A stretch of 64,000 nt of DNA from Cytophagaceae bacterium (lineage in GTDB: Bacteria; Bacteroidota; Bacteroidia; Cytophagales; Spirosomataceae), in the NCBI GenBank assembly GCA_016722655.1, contig JADKIR010000004.1, forward strand, positions 1,922,001-1,986,000, in the 5' to 3' direction. Both the position numbers and the translations under genes were made by a program. Below are positions 16,806-25,871 of this stretch, one piece after another. A model generated the notes under the pieces. The model had not been told where the DNA came from. It made no database searches and was given only the letters and a program-made list of their open reading frames with translations. Numbering within the stretch: the first letter of the stretch is position 1; each line of letters opens with the position of its first letter.

Positions 16806-19049
16806 ATGAATTGGAACCTTAGCTTTTTGGCACTGCCATTTATTTTGGCGGCAAATACCGCTTTTTCACAATACAAATTGTCTGGAAAAGTGAGATCTGG
16901 ACCTGAAATAGTGGTGGGAGCCACAGTAACGGTTGCGGGAAATTCGGTGATAACTGATACCCTGGGTATGTTTATTTTCAAAGAGTTAAGTGGTCAGGAG
17001 GTTTTACTTAGATTAACTTCGGTAGGTTTTCAACCTTTTTACAAAAAATTAAAAGTACAGGACTATGACCACGAACTTATTGTAGAGCTGATGCCAGCCG
17101 AAAATATGCTGGAAAGTGTGGTAGTAAGTGGTGCTCTGAAGGAAGTGTCGAAATCAGAAAGTATTATTGCGGTTGACATAATCAAGCCTGAGCTATTTCG
17201 AAAAAATGCCTCGCCAGGCTTGTTTGAGGGTTTACAGATGATTTCCGGTGTGCGGCCGCAAGTCAACTGCAGTATATGCAATACCGGAGATATTCATATA
17301 AATGGCATGGAAGGGCCATATACAGCGGTTTTGGTGGATGGTATGCCTATAGTATCATCACTGGGGACTGTTTACGGGCTATTGGGGATACCTACCGGAA
17401 TGATTGAGCGGCTCGAAGTTGTAAAAGGGCCTGCATCAACTCTTTATGGCACTGAGGCAGTAGCCGGTTTGATCAATATTATTACGAGAGTTCCAGGCAA
17501 AGGACCACGACTTTGGATGGAAACCAACCTCAATTCCTGGGGCGAGGCTGCTCTGGATTTGGGGATTACCGTTCGAAATAATAAGGCCAGCTTGCTTTCG
17601 GGGATGAGCCTTTTTGGTTTTGACCGTAAAATTGACAAAAATCAGGATGGCCTTACTGACCTTAGTCTTCAAAAGAGGATTTCTTGGTTTAATAAAATAT
17701 CTTACGGCAAAAATTTGTCCGGAAACCTTGCATTGCGATACCTCTTTGAAGACCGGTGGGGAGGACAGACACAATGGAATAACCGCTTCAGGGGAACCGA
17801 CCAGGTATATGGGGAGAGTATTTTAAGCCATAGGTTGGAGATTATCGGGAAAAATAAAATTTCCTCTCTTTTTGATATAAATTATTCTTTTGTGAGCCAT
17901 AAGCAGGATTCCCACTATGGAAAAGTGCCATTCATGGCCATTCAAAATATAGCATTTGCCCAGGGTTTATATAGAATTTCCAAATCCTCAGGTTCTTATT
18001 TAGTAGGATTGCCTTTGAAATACACATTTTATGAAGATAACACAGCGATAACTGCCCTTCAGCCCCAGCGGCTTTTTAACCCAGCGGTTTTTGTTCAATA
18101 TGAAAAAGAAATGAGTAGCAGGCTCAAAACACTTTCGGCATTTAGAATCGATTATTTTTCCAACAAAAAATGGGTGCAAAGTCCCCGACTGGCAATAAAA
18201 TACCAAAGTTCTGACCGACTGAGCAATCTTCGACTCAATTATGGCAATGGTTTTAGGTGGGTCAATGTTTTTTCTGAGGATCATGCCGCCCTCACCGGAG
18301 CACGGACGGTTTATATTTCAGATGACTTAAAACCCGAACGTAGCCAAAATATTTCAGCGAATTTTGAGCGGAAGTTACCTATGAAATCGGCTTTTATAGG
18401 CTTGGATTTAACGGTTTTTTATAGTTATTTCTCAAACAAAATTATACCTGATTATGACCGTCACCCCGAAAAAATATACTACGATAACTTGCCGGGGTTT
18501 CTTGATTCCAAGGGCTTTAGCTTATCATTAGATTACAATCACAGCTCGGGTTTCAGGGTCAACACAAGTATAAGTCTGCTAGATATCAGAAATCATGAAA
18601 ACAAAAGTTGGAACAGGCCGATTTTAACCGAAAAAGCCAGTGGTACCGGTTTGATTAGCTATAAGTTTAACCGTTTAAATTCTACTATTGATTATACGTT
18701 TAACTGGCTCAGCCCCATGCGGCTACCTTTGCAGGGGGCATCAGACCCGCGACCTGAGTATTCGCCATTTACCCAAATCCACAATTTACAGATTACACAT
18801 ACCCAGAGTAAGCGTTTTGAATTTTTTGCAGGCATAAAGAACCTTTTTGATTTTTTACCTTATCGCAATATTCCATTTCTCATCGCCAATGCCTCGGATC
18901 CATTTGACAAGCAAGTGGTTTTTGATCAAAACGGAACGGCTGTGCCAACCGCCCAAAATCCCTATGGACTGACCTTTGATCCCTCTTATGTGTATGCATC
19001 ACTACAGGGGATACGGCTTTTTGGAGGTTTCAGAATTTCATTAGAATGA
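16806..19049 (+). CDS. TonB-dependent outer-membrane receptor, probably metal-chelate uptake
   Basis: A 747-residue receptor. After a signal peptide (about residues 1-21) comes a carboxypeptidase-regulatory-like domain (residues 23-95), then the plug with ICNTGDIHINGMEGPYTAVL and the IERLEVVKGPASTLYGTEAV signature, then a 22-strand-type barrel ending in LQGIRLFGGFRISLE. The terminal aromatic-rich strand is normal. A cysteine pair, VNCSICN, sits in the plug. Divergence from a DtxR-type regulator and the palindrome between the genes suggest iron, manganese or haem-related import; the ligand itself is not readable. A bidirectional terminator follows. Confidence 0.92.
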   Translation: MNWNLSFLALPFILAANTAFSQYKLSGKVRSGPEIVVGATVTVAGNSVITDTLGMFIFKELSGQEVLLRLTSVGFQPFYKKLKVQDYDHELIVELMPAENMLESVVVSGALKEVSKSESIIAVDIIKPELFRKNASPGLFEGLQMISGVRPQVNCSICNTGDIHINGMEGPYTAVLVDGMPIVSSLGTVYGLLGIPTGMIERLEVVKGPASTLYGTEAVAGLINIITRVPGKGPRLWMETNLNSWGEAALDLGITVRNNKASLLSGMSLFGFDRKIDKNQDGLTDLSLQKRISWFNKISYGKNLSGNLALRYLFEDRWGGQTQWNNRFRGTDQVYGESILSHRLEIIGKNKISSLFDINYSFVSHKQDSHYGKVPFMAIQNIAFAQGLYRISKSSGSYLVGLPLKYTFYEDNTAITALQPQRLFNPAVFVQYEKEMSSRLKTLSAFRIDYFSNKKWVQSPRLAIKYQSSDRLSNLRLNYGNGFRWVNVFSEDHAALTGARTVYISDDLKPERSQNISANFERKLPMKSAFIGLDLTVFYSYFSNKIIPDYDRHPEKIYYDNLPGFLDSKGFSLSLDYNHSSGFRVNTSISLLDIRNHENKSWNRPILTEKASGTGLISYKFNRLNSTIDYTFNWLSPMRLPLQGASDPRPEYSPFTQIHNLQITHTQSKRFEFFAGIKNLFDFLPYRNIPFLIANASDPFDKQVVFDQNGTAVPTAQNPYGLTFDPSYVYASLQGIRLFGGFRISLE

Positions 19050-19060
19050 AAGTTCGATAA

Positions 19061-19100
19061 AAAAGTACCCTCAGCATGGGAGTTGAGGGTACTTGATTTT
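19061..19100. terminator. Bidirectional terminator between TonB receptor and blaR1-like gene
   Basis: AAGTACCCTCA (19063-19073) pairs perfectly with TGAGGGTACTT (19084-19094), with A-rich and T-rich flanks. Confidence 0.85.
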
Positions 19101-20958
19101 AATTCTTCTTAGGCGGTGCGGGTGGAGGTGGCGGCGGAGCCATTTCTGTTTCGGGAAATGGAGTTACCTGAGCCGGTGGTGGTGGTGGAGGCATCAATCC
19201 TTTCGCAGGCCTTGGGGGAGGAGGTGGCGGAACTGAACCTTTCGGAAATTTTGGTTTTTTTGGCGGTTTCGGAGCCTCCGGAAAATCAGTATTAATTTTT
19301 GATTTTACTTCAGGTGGTAAAAGGTTTACTATGGCCTTAATAGTTTTATCCATTTCTTTTCCGATTCTGTCCATAGGCTCAGCAATTTTATCCATTTCAG
19401 CTGCCTTTCGGTCCATTTCTTCTGAAACTTTCTCCATATCAGCATTATTTAAGTCAGCTTTTTGTGCGACTTCATCCATCTTTTCAGCAATTTTATCGAT
19501 TTCCGAACTAAGCTTATCCACCTCAGTCTCGTAGGTTTTTTGCAATTTTTCATACTCTTTCGAATCAGGCCTTAGCTTAGCTGTTTTCTTTGAAAAATCG
19601 CCGGATTTTTTGCTGATTGCATTGCTCAGTTGGGTTATTTCATTGCTATATGCTTGCAACGGCTCGAGGTCCAGGTTCAATTTTGCTGACCATTCGCTCA
19701 TTTTTTTGCTTTGTTCTTCCATCAGTTTTGATTGCTCCTCCATGAGTTTACTCTGAATATCCATTTGCCTTTTATGTTCTTCAAGAGCGTCAAGGTGCTG
19801 ATCAACAATTACCTTATTTTCAGGACTCAATTCTATTTCTTTTCCATTGAAAAACAGCTTTTTATCTTTTATCGTAAAATTATTATTATCCGAACTTATG
19901 GATATACTGTTATGCTGAGGAAATAGCGTATCGGCAACCGCAACATATTGACTTTTATTAACTTTTGCAGGCTTTTCAGTTTTTTTACTTTGGGCCACTG
20001 CGAAAAAAGTTACCAGCAAGCCCATTAATATCCATAAACTTTCTTTTGGAAAGCTTCGGCTTGATTTTAGTCCCAGAATCCTGTGGATGCGTTCCGTAAA
20101 TGCACTTTGCTTTTTGCCAAATGCAAGTGCAAGTGCCGGCGTAATACGGGTTTCCTGTAGTTTTAGTAAAGTGTTGGCCAGCAGGATTTTATCCCCGGTG
20201 TATTCCAAAGCAAGTTGGTCGGTACATATTTCTCTTTCTTTTCTAATCTGAGCCGAAACTACCCAAAAAACAGGATGATAAAAATATACAACATCAAGAA
20301 ACGACTGAAGCAGATTTACCAGATAATCATTGCGTTTTATATGGGCCAATTCATGAGCAAGAATTATTTCGATTTGGCTCATCGAAAAACCACTCACGAG
20401 ACTCACCGGTAGCAAAACAACCGGTTTGAAATAACCCATCATCAATGGTACATCGATTATTGCACTGGTTTTTAATAAAATGCCCTTTTTGATCCCCATT
20501 TTGGCTTTTAAATTTTCAAAAAGAGTAATTAAATTTTGAGTAATTACCGCATTTGATTTGTTTTTCAGATTTACAATCCAAAAGTACCCCGTCAGCATTT
20601 TTAAGGATAACATCACAAAACCCACACTCCAAAGCCCCACGATGATTGGTAGATTTTGTTTGAAATAAATAAGAGTCTTTGCCAAAAATGATAAGGTTAA
20701 AGCTTTGGTTTCAAAATATAGCCCTGAATTGTTGGTTGACGTGTTTTGACTAATCCACAAAAATGTGGCAATTGAAGTAAAAAATTGTAAAGTCATGACC
20801 AACAGACCGGTGCGGTACCGGATCGTCGCATTTTTGGTCAAAAGATTTACCAAAAAATAAACAAGTGAAAATAATAAAATCTGCCAAATGGCATGAAGGA
20901 GAGTCCAACCTAGGGCGGTTGCCAATGGGCCGGACAAGAATTTTACTAAGGTTTCCAT
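19099..20958 (-). CDS. BlaR1/MecR1-type M56 antirepressor peptidase
   Basis: A 619-residue membrane protease, starting at METLVKFL because the upstream 12 residues of the longest frame look non-native. Four or more transmembrane helices lie in the first 320 residues, with the zinc motif HELAH at residues 202-206 (LAHELAHIKRND) typical of M56. From about 330 the extracytoplasmic part is unusual: a long Lys/Glu/Met-rich coiled coil with EEQSKLMEEQSKKMSEW, then a poly-proline C-terminus with repeated PPPPPP blocks. Known BlaR1 proteins sense a ligand and trigger loss of the BlaI repressor. It lies 71 bases after blaI and is surely co-regulated, but no beta-lactamase is nearby, so the signal is unknown. 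Confidence 0.88.
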   Translation of the reverse strand: METLVKFLSGPLATALGWTLLHAIWQILLFSLVYFLVNLLTKNATIRYRTGLLVMTLQFFTSIATFLWISQNTSTNNSGLYFETKALTLSFLAKTLIYFKQNLPIIVGLWSVGFVMLSLKMLTGYFWIVNLKNKSNAVITQNLITLFENLKAKMGIKKGILLKTSAIIDVPLMMGYFKPVVLLPVSLVSGFSMSQIEIILAHELAHIKRNDYLVNLLQSFLDVVYFYHPVFWVVSAQIRKEREICTDQLALEYTGDKILLANTLLKLQETRITPALALAFGKKQSAFTERIHRILGLKSSRSFPKESLWILMGLLVTFFAVAQSKKTEKPAKVNKSQYVAVADTLFPQHNSISISSDNNNFTIKDKKLFFNGKEIELSPENKVIVDQHLDALEEHKRQMDIQSKLMEEQSKLMEEQSKKMSEWSAKLNLDLEPLQAYSNEITQLSNAISKKSGDFSKKTAKLRPDSKEYEKLQKTYETEVDKLSSEIDKIAEKMDEVAQKADLNNADMEKVSEEMDRKAAEMDKIAEPMDRIGKEMDKTIKAIVNLLPPEVKSKINTDFPEAPKPPKKPKFPKGSVPPPPPPRPAKGLMPPPPPPAQVTPFPETEMAPPPPPPAPPKKN

Positions 20959-21029
20959 AAAGATTTTGTTTAGGAGCAATGACCCGCAGGCCATTACTCA
21001 AATTTGCTTTTTCATAATTTGTAAAAGTG

Positions 21030-21410
21030 TCAGGATTTTTGTTCCAGATCATCAATAACCTGGCGTAGCTGTTCCAATTCGTCTTTTGTCGTGTTGTGGT
21101 TGCCCAAAATCTGCATCATCATTTTCATGGCGTTGCCACGATATAGATTATGCATAAATCCGTTAAGAATGTCTTTCTGGGCTTTTTCTTCCTCAATTTT
21201 GGCCTGATATACATGTTGTTTACCGGTTGGGTACCTGCTCACCAGTCCTTTCTCATGCATAATCTGGAGTAATTTCAAAGTGGTGGTATAACCCGATTCT
21301 TTGGTTTTGTTGATTTCCTCATTGACTTCCTTCACTGTGGCATGGCCTTTTTCCCACAGAATATTCAGGATTTCGAGTTCCGAATCGGTTGGCTTTATTA
21401 TATTTTCCAT
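21030..21410 (-). CDS. BlaI/MecI/CopY family transcriptional repressor
   Basis: A 126-residue winged-helix repressor, starting at MENIIKPT; the seven extra upstream residues of the longest frame overlap an operator-like sequence. LTDSELEIL-type start, EKGHATVKEVNEEI and SGYTTTLKLLQIMHEKGLV are characteristic of BlaI, followed by a helical dimerisation region. It pairs with the M56 sensor. Three palindromes at 21414-21483 straddle its promoter, indicating autoregulation of the blaI-blaR1 pair. Confidence 0.93.
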   Translation of the reverse strand: MENIIKPTDSELEILNILWEKGHATVKEVNEEINKTKESGYTTTLKLLQIMHEKGLVSRYPTGKQHVYQAKIEEEKAQKDILNGFMHNLYRGNAMKMMMQILGNHNTTKDELEQLRQVIDDLEQKS

Positions 21411-21413
21411 TTT

Positions 21414-21483
21414 ACGAATTGTTTCGTACAAATTTAAAACGAAAGTTTTCGTATGTGCAAATATTTTCTACGATTTTTTTCGT
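21414..21483. promoter_or_regulatory. Three BlaI-type operators
   Basis: Three 14-base sites fit ACGAA-N4-TTCGT: 21414-21427 (perfect arms), 21439-21452 (perfect arms), 21470-21483 (one arm base different). They start 25 and 31 bases apart and lie directly upstream of blaI. Confidence 0.7.
21429..21461 (-). promoter_or_regulatory. Promoter of blaI-blaR1
   Basis: Minus strand TTTG (21458-21461), 21-base spacer, TAAATTTG (21429-21436). The middle operator sits inside the spacer and the first operator lies just downstream, so repressor binding should block polymerase. Confidence 0.7.
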
Positions 21484-21640
21484 AATAAATGTTAAAAAAT
21501 ATTTAGCTATCTTATATACAGATAGTTATGGTTTTATTTTTTTTAATAGAAATCAAAAAGTAAAATACCTTTAGCTTCAATTTTTTTTATTTTCTGCAAA
21601 TACATATATTTACTAATACATTTCAACCATAAATAAATTG

Positions 21641-23998
21641 ATGAAAAAATTTCTTTTTCTTCTCCTGATATCATTTTCTGCAATCGCCCAAAAGCCCTGG
21701 ACTGCCCAGTGGATCAAAGTCCCTGGTGAAACCGACTATAATTTTGGCGTTTATCATTTTAGAAAAACTATAGAATTGGCGTCCAAACCCGATAAATTCG
21801 TGGTACACGTTTCGGCCGACAACCGTTATAAATTGTACATAAACGGCGAGATGGTTTCTATGGGTCCGGCAAGAGGAGATGTGTTTAACTGGAATTTTGA
21901 AACTGTCGATATAGCTCCTTACTTAAAATCAGGTAAGAATGTTTTAGCTGCTCAGGTTTGGCAACTGGCCGAAGAACGTCCCATGGCCCAGATCACCTTC
22001 CGTACGGGTTTTATTTTGCAGGGTGAAACCGAAAAAGAAGCGATTGTAAATACAAATAATTCCTGGAAAGGAATCCGAAATGAAGCTTATTCAGTAAAAA
22101 AGCCTGAAGTCACTTACGTTTATTACGTAGTAGGCCCGCAGGAAACCGTCGATATGAACAAATATCCCGTAGGGTGGGAGCTGATGAATTTTGATGACAG
22201 CCAATGGAAAAAAGCTCAGGGAGCCGGTCAGGGGCTTCTCAAAACCAATACCGACTGGTCAGAAGGCTGGCTGCTTACGCCCCGGAGAATTCCTCTCATG
22301 GAAAGGAATGAGGTGGTTTTTAAAAAAGTGAGATCAGCAAAAGGCATGAACGTACCTGAGGATTTTCCCTACGAATGGGCCCGGCTCGACGTCCCCGCCA
22401 ATAGTAAAGTAGAGATATTGATTGACCAGCAGGAACTTATGAATGCCTATCCGGCTTTTGAGCTTTCCGGCGGCAAAAACGCCAAAGTGAGCCTGCAATG
22501 CACCGAAGCATTTTATTTCAATCAAAATTCCGGAGACTGGCGAAGAGAGATGACCAAACCCAACCGAAACGAAGTAAGCGAAAACTTCAGAATGGTGGGT
22601 CCAAAAGACCTCATAATCAGCAATGGACAGAAAAATCAGACCTGGGAGTCACTTTGGTACCGCACTTTCCGGTATGTAAAACTTGAAATTGAAACCGGAG
22701 AAGAACCCCTGATCCTGACTAATTTCCGGGCCATCCAGACCGGCTATCCATTCGATTTGAAATCGAAGTTTAGTTCCGATAATCCCAAAATCAACAAGAT
22801 GCTTGAAATAGGCTGGCGTACTGCCCGACTATGTGCCACCGAAACCTACATGGACTGCCCTTTTTATGAGCAACTCCAATATGTGGGCGACACCCGCATT
22901 CAGGCCATGATTTCTTATTATAATGCCGGTGATGACCGCCTCGCCCGCAATGCCATTTTGCATTTTGCTCATTCACAATTAACTGAAGGAGTCACTCAAA
23001 GTAGGTTTCCAAGCTATGTTCCGCAGCAAATTCCTCCTTTTTCATTATGGTGGATAGGCATGCTTCATGACTATTACTATTACCGGGCCGATGCTCCATT
23101 TGTCAAAGACTTATTGCCACAATCGCGTAGAATTTTGGAGTGGTTTGGCAAGCTACAGCAACCCGATGGCACGTTAAAAAAAGTGCCCTACTGGAATTTT
23201 TCGGATTGGTCAGAAGACCCCGACTGGAATGGCGGGCGTGCTCCATCAACCGAACAGGGAGAGTCATCAGTTATGGATTTACAGTTGCTGTGGGCTTTAC
23301 AAAACGCATACGAACTCGAACTCAAACTGGGCTCAGCCGAGCAGGCTGCCATTTATAAAGCCAAAATTTTGAAACTCAAATCTGCCATAAAACCAAAGTA
23401 TTTTGATACCAAAAAAGGCTTGTTTAGCGACACACCCGAGTGGAAACACTACAGTCAACATCCCAATGTGCTGGCAGTGCTTACAGGGGTTGTTGTCGGA
23501 CAGGAAGCCAAAGAAATAATGCAGAAAACCTTGAGCGACAACTCATTGATGCCTTGCAGTATTTATTTTAAATATTACCTGCATCTGGCTGCCCGCAAGG
23601 CTGGTCTCATGAACGACTACCTCGACTACCTCAATCTCTGGGATGCCGCTATGGATCAGGGTCTAAGCACCTGGCCCGAAATGACCGACCCCACCAAAAG
23701 TCGCTCCGACTGCCATGCCTGGAGTGCCCACCCCAACATCGAGTTTTACCGTACAGTTTTGGGAATCGACACCGACGGCCCGGGTTTTTCAAAAGTCAGA
23801 ATCGAACCCATTTTAGGGAAACTCAAAGAGGCCTCGGGAAGCATTCCGCATCCCGCCGGCGAACTTGCTGTAAACTACAAAATAGAAAATGGCAAACTTA
23901 AAAGTATCATCAAACTTCCGGTAGGAGTAAGTGGGAAATTTGTTTTTGCCGGAAAAACGTTGCCATTGAAAAGCGGCGAGAATAAATTTGAACTGTAA
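21641..23998 (+). CDS. Alpha-L-rhamnosidase-like secreted glycoside hydrolase (GH78-type)
   Basis: A 785-residue exported enzyme; ATG at 21641 is preferred over an in-frame TTG three bases earlier. After the signal MKKFLFLLLISFSAIAQ come beta-sandwich domains (VSADNRYKLYINGEMVSMGP in residues 50-70), then an (alpha/alpha)6 barrel with the hallmark ETYMDCPFYEQLQYVGDTR, whose acidic residues are candidates for catalysis, and WSEDPDWNGG. The C-terminal beta domain is normal for the family. Rhamnosidases release rhamnose from plant glycosides and pectin. It is monocistronic here; no SusCD pair is adjacent. Confidence 0.88.
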   Translation: MKKFLFLLLISFSAIAQKPWTAQWIKVPGETDYNFGVYHFRKTIELASKPDKFVVHVSADNRYKLYINGEMVSMGPARGDVFNWNFETVDIAPYLKSGKNVLAAQVWQLAEERPMAQITFRTGFILQGETEKEAIVNTNNSWKGIRNEAYSVKKPEVTYVYYVVGPQETVDMNKYPVGWELMNFDDSQWKKAQGAGQGLLKTNTDWSEGWLLTPRRIPLMERNEVVFKKVRSAKGMNVPEDFPYEWARLDVPANSKVEILIDQQELMNAYPAFELSGGKNAKVSLQCTEAFYFNQNSGDWRREMTKPNRNEVSENFRMVGPKDLIISNGQKNQTWESLWYRTFRYVKLEIETGEEPLILTNFRAIQTGYPFDLKSKFSSDNPKINKMLEIGWRTARLCATETYMDCPFYEQLQYVGDTRIQAMISYYNAGDDRLARNAILHFAHSQLTEGVTQSRFPSYVPQQIPPFSLWWIGMLHDYYYYRADAPFVKDLLPQSRRILEWFGKLQQPDGTLKKVPYWNFSDWSEDPDWNGGRAPSTEQGESSVMDLQLLWALQNAYELELKLGSAEQAAIYKAKILKLKSAIKPKYFDTKKGLFSDTPEWKHYSQHPNVLAVLTGVVVGQEAKEIMQKTLSDNSLMPCSIYFKYYLHLAARKAGLMNDYLDYLNLWDAAMDQGLSTWPEMTDPTKSRSDCHAWSAHPNIEFYRTVLGIDTDGPGFSKVRIEPILGKLKEASGSIPHPAGELAVNYKIENGKLKSIIKLPVGVSGKFVFAGKTLPLKSGENKFEL

Positions 23999-24207
23999 AC
24001 CCGAAAATCTCAAAAGGTTTCATGATGAGAGACTTAAATACAATAAAATCAATTTGCTGGAAGTAAAATTTTGGGAAGAAAAAGCACTGCTTTTAGTGAC
24101 CTCTTTTTGACTAAAATTTTACCGAAACTAATTTATTTTGAAGTATTTATGACTCGGAATCGAAATCCTGTTGAGATTTTTGGGTTAAACACTGTATTGA
24201 TTTTTTT

Positions 24208-24293
24208 GGGCGTGCCCTCCTTTTGTTTCGCTAAGTCTCCACAAAAGGAGGTCGGGTGTTCGCTACTCGCCTCCTCCCACGCCTATAGCGTGG
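24208..24293. repeat. GC-rich palindromic intergenic element
   Basis: CCTCCTTTTGT (24216-24226) pairs perfectly with ACAAAAGGAGG (24241-24251), and CCACGC (24277-24282) pairs with GCGTGG (24288-24293). The surrounding GGGCGTG...GTCGGGTGTTCGCT wording resembles a dispersed intergenic sequence I associate with Cytophagales and flavobacterial genomes; this resemblance is from memory and not checked. Confidence 0.6.
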
Positions 24294-24320
24294 TGCGGGG
24301 GCTCAAACATGCCGCTCACC

Positions 24321-24373
24321 CCCTCACGCGGTATTTATCTTGTGAACCGGTCTGACCTTCGGTGCTGACCTAC
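24321..24373 (+). repeat. 53-base direct repeat, copy 1
   Basis: Identical to 24402-24454 except one base; begins CCCTCACGCGG and ends GTGCTGACCTAC. It contains nested short inverted repeats (ACC-TTC-GGT within GGTC...GACC). Confidence 0.85.
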
Positions 24374-24401
24374 GTTTGGAATTAACCAAGGTTATTTTTC
24401 T

Positions 24402-24454
24402 CCCTCACGCAGTATTTATCTTGTGAACCGGTCTGACCTTCGGTGCTGACCTAC
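24402..24454 (+). repeat. 53-base direct repeat, copy 2
   Basis: Second copy, 81 bases downstream of the first, ending 10 bases before the purB stop codon end. Confidence 0.85.
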
Positions 24455-24463
24455 ATTCAGGTT

Positions 24464-25807
24464 TTAAATTCCCGTATAATTAAACGGACTGATTTGCTTC
24501 AGTTCAAATTTCACTTTGTCAGAAATATCAAGCGTTTCGATGAAATCTCTGATAGCTTTTTCAGTGATTTTCTCATTCTTACGGGTAAGGTCTTTCAGGG
24601 CCTCATAAGGTTTCGGATATCCTTCACGACGCAACACCGTCTGAATCGCCTCAGCTACCACTGCCCAGTTGTCGTCCAGATCTTGTTTGATGGCTGCCTC
24701 GTTGAGTTCGAGTTTTTCAAGTCCTTTCAATATTGATTTCAAGGAAATTATGGTATGCGAAAGCGGAACTCCAACATTACGAAGAACAGTAGAATCAGTG
24801 AGGTCTCTTTGCAGCCTCGAAATGGGCAATTTGGCTGAAAAATGCTCAAAAAGGGCGTTTGCAATTCCCAGATTTCCTTCTGCATTTTCAAAATCAATAG
24901 GATTTACCTTATGTGGCATGGCCGATGAACCAATTTCACCCGCTTTGATTTTTTGCTTAAAATAATTCATGGACACATACTGCCACACATCCCGACAAAG
25001 GTCAATTAGTATGGTATTGATGCGTTTCAGATTGTCAAAATAAGCTCCAAGGTTATCATAATGCTCGATTTGGGTTGTGGTTTGACTGCGGCTGAGACCC
25101 AGAATTCCGTTTACAAAATCATTCCCAAAAGCCACCCAGTCGTGTTCAGGGAAAGCTATAAGATGGGCGTTAAAATTGCCGGTAGCTCCACCAAACTTAG
25201 CAGAATACGGAATTGAAGCCAGCAGGCCTACCTGATTGACCAATCTCTCCACAAACACATTGAGCTCTTTGCCCAATCGGGTAGGAGAAGCCGGTTGCCC
25301 ATGGGTTTTGGCCAGCATCGGAATATGATTCCATTCAGTGGCCAGGTTTTTGATTTTGAGCATCACTTCTATTAATGCCGGTTGCACTACTTTCTCGTGG
25401 GCATCTTTGATTGAAAGCGGTATAGCTGTATTGTTGATATCCTGTGAGGTAAGACCAAAATGGATAAACTCCGAAAACTGACCGACACCGAGACCTTCAA
25501 ATTTATTCTTGATGAAATATTCCACTGCTTTTACGTCGTGATTGGTGGTTTTTTCAATTTCTTTGATTTCCAGGGCATCTTGCTCGGTAAATTCTCCATA
25601 GATTTTCTTCAGAGCCGGGTATAAAACCTTGTCAAAAGTACTCAGCTGTGGCAAAGGAAGCTCACAGAGTGCAATGAAGTACTCGATTTCGACCCTTACA
25701 CGATACCTGATTAATCCAAACTCAGAGAAGTATTCGGCTAAATCACTGGTTTGGCGGCGGTAACGGCCATCAACCGGTGAAATTGCGTTTAGAGAATTTA
25801 ACGTCAT
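24464..25807 (-). CDS. purB: Adenylosuccinate lyase
   Basis: A 447-residue enzyme starting at MTLNSLNAISPVDGRY, the conserved PurB N-terminus; seven extra upstream residues of the longest frame are discarded because they overlap the predicted promoter region. The family signature GSSAMPHKVNP and the TSQDINNTAIPL segment are present. PurB cleaves SAICAR and adenylosuccinate in purine synthesis in the cytoplasm. Length is normal. It is divergent from the glpF-like gene with 64 bases between. Confidence 0.96.
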   Translation of the reverse strand: MTLNSLNAISPVDGRYRRQTSDLAEYFSEFGLIRYRVRVEIEYFIALCELPLPQLSTFDKVLYPALKKIYGEFTEQDALEIKEIEKTTNHDVKAVEYFIKNKFEGLGVGQFSEFIHFGLTSQDINNTAIPLSIKDAHEKVVQPALIEVMLKIKNLATEWNHIPMLAKTHGQPASPTRLGKELNVFVERLVNQVGLLASIPYSAKFGGATGNFNAHLIAFPEHDWVAFGNDFVNGILGLSRSQTTTQIEHYDNLGAYFDNLKRINTILIDLCRDVWQYVSMNYFKQKIKAGEIGSSAMPHKVNPIDFENAEGNLGIANALFEHFSAKLPISRLQRDLTDSTVLRNVGVPLSHTIISLKSILKGLEKLELNEAAIKQDLDDNWAVVAEAIQTVLRREGYPKPYEALKDLTRKNEKITEKAIRDFIETLDISDKVKFELKQISPFNYTGI

Positions 25808-25825
25808 ATTTTGCTTATTAAAAGG

Positions 25826-25854
25826 CAAAATTACTAAATTGCTTCCAAAATCAA
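25826..25854 (-). promoter_or_regulatory. Predicted purB promoter
   Basis: Minus strand TTG (25852-25854), 18-base spacer, TAATTTTG (25826-25833), 18 bases before the ATG. The spacer is one base short of the usual range. Confidence 0.5.
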
Positions 25855-25871
25855 CCTTAAAATATACTCAA

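Larger units (their letters stand above)
23999..24463. other. Repeat-rich intergenic region
   Basis: A 465-base gap between convergent genes. It holds a small AAAAGC/GCTTTT hairpin at 24080-24094, the palindromic element at 24208-24293 and the pair of direct repeats at 24321-24454. GC content is visibly higher from 24208 on than in nearby intergenic DNA. No coding sequence is supported. Confidence 0.6.

Noticed and set aside
24071..24355. A 94-residue open frame in the repeat region before purB
   Set aside because: It runs through the hairpin and direct repeat and has no protein-like composition.
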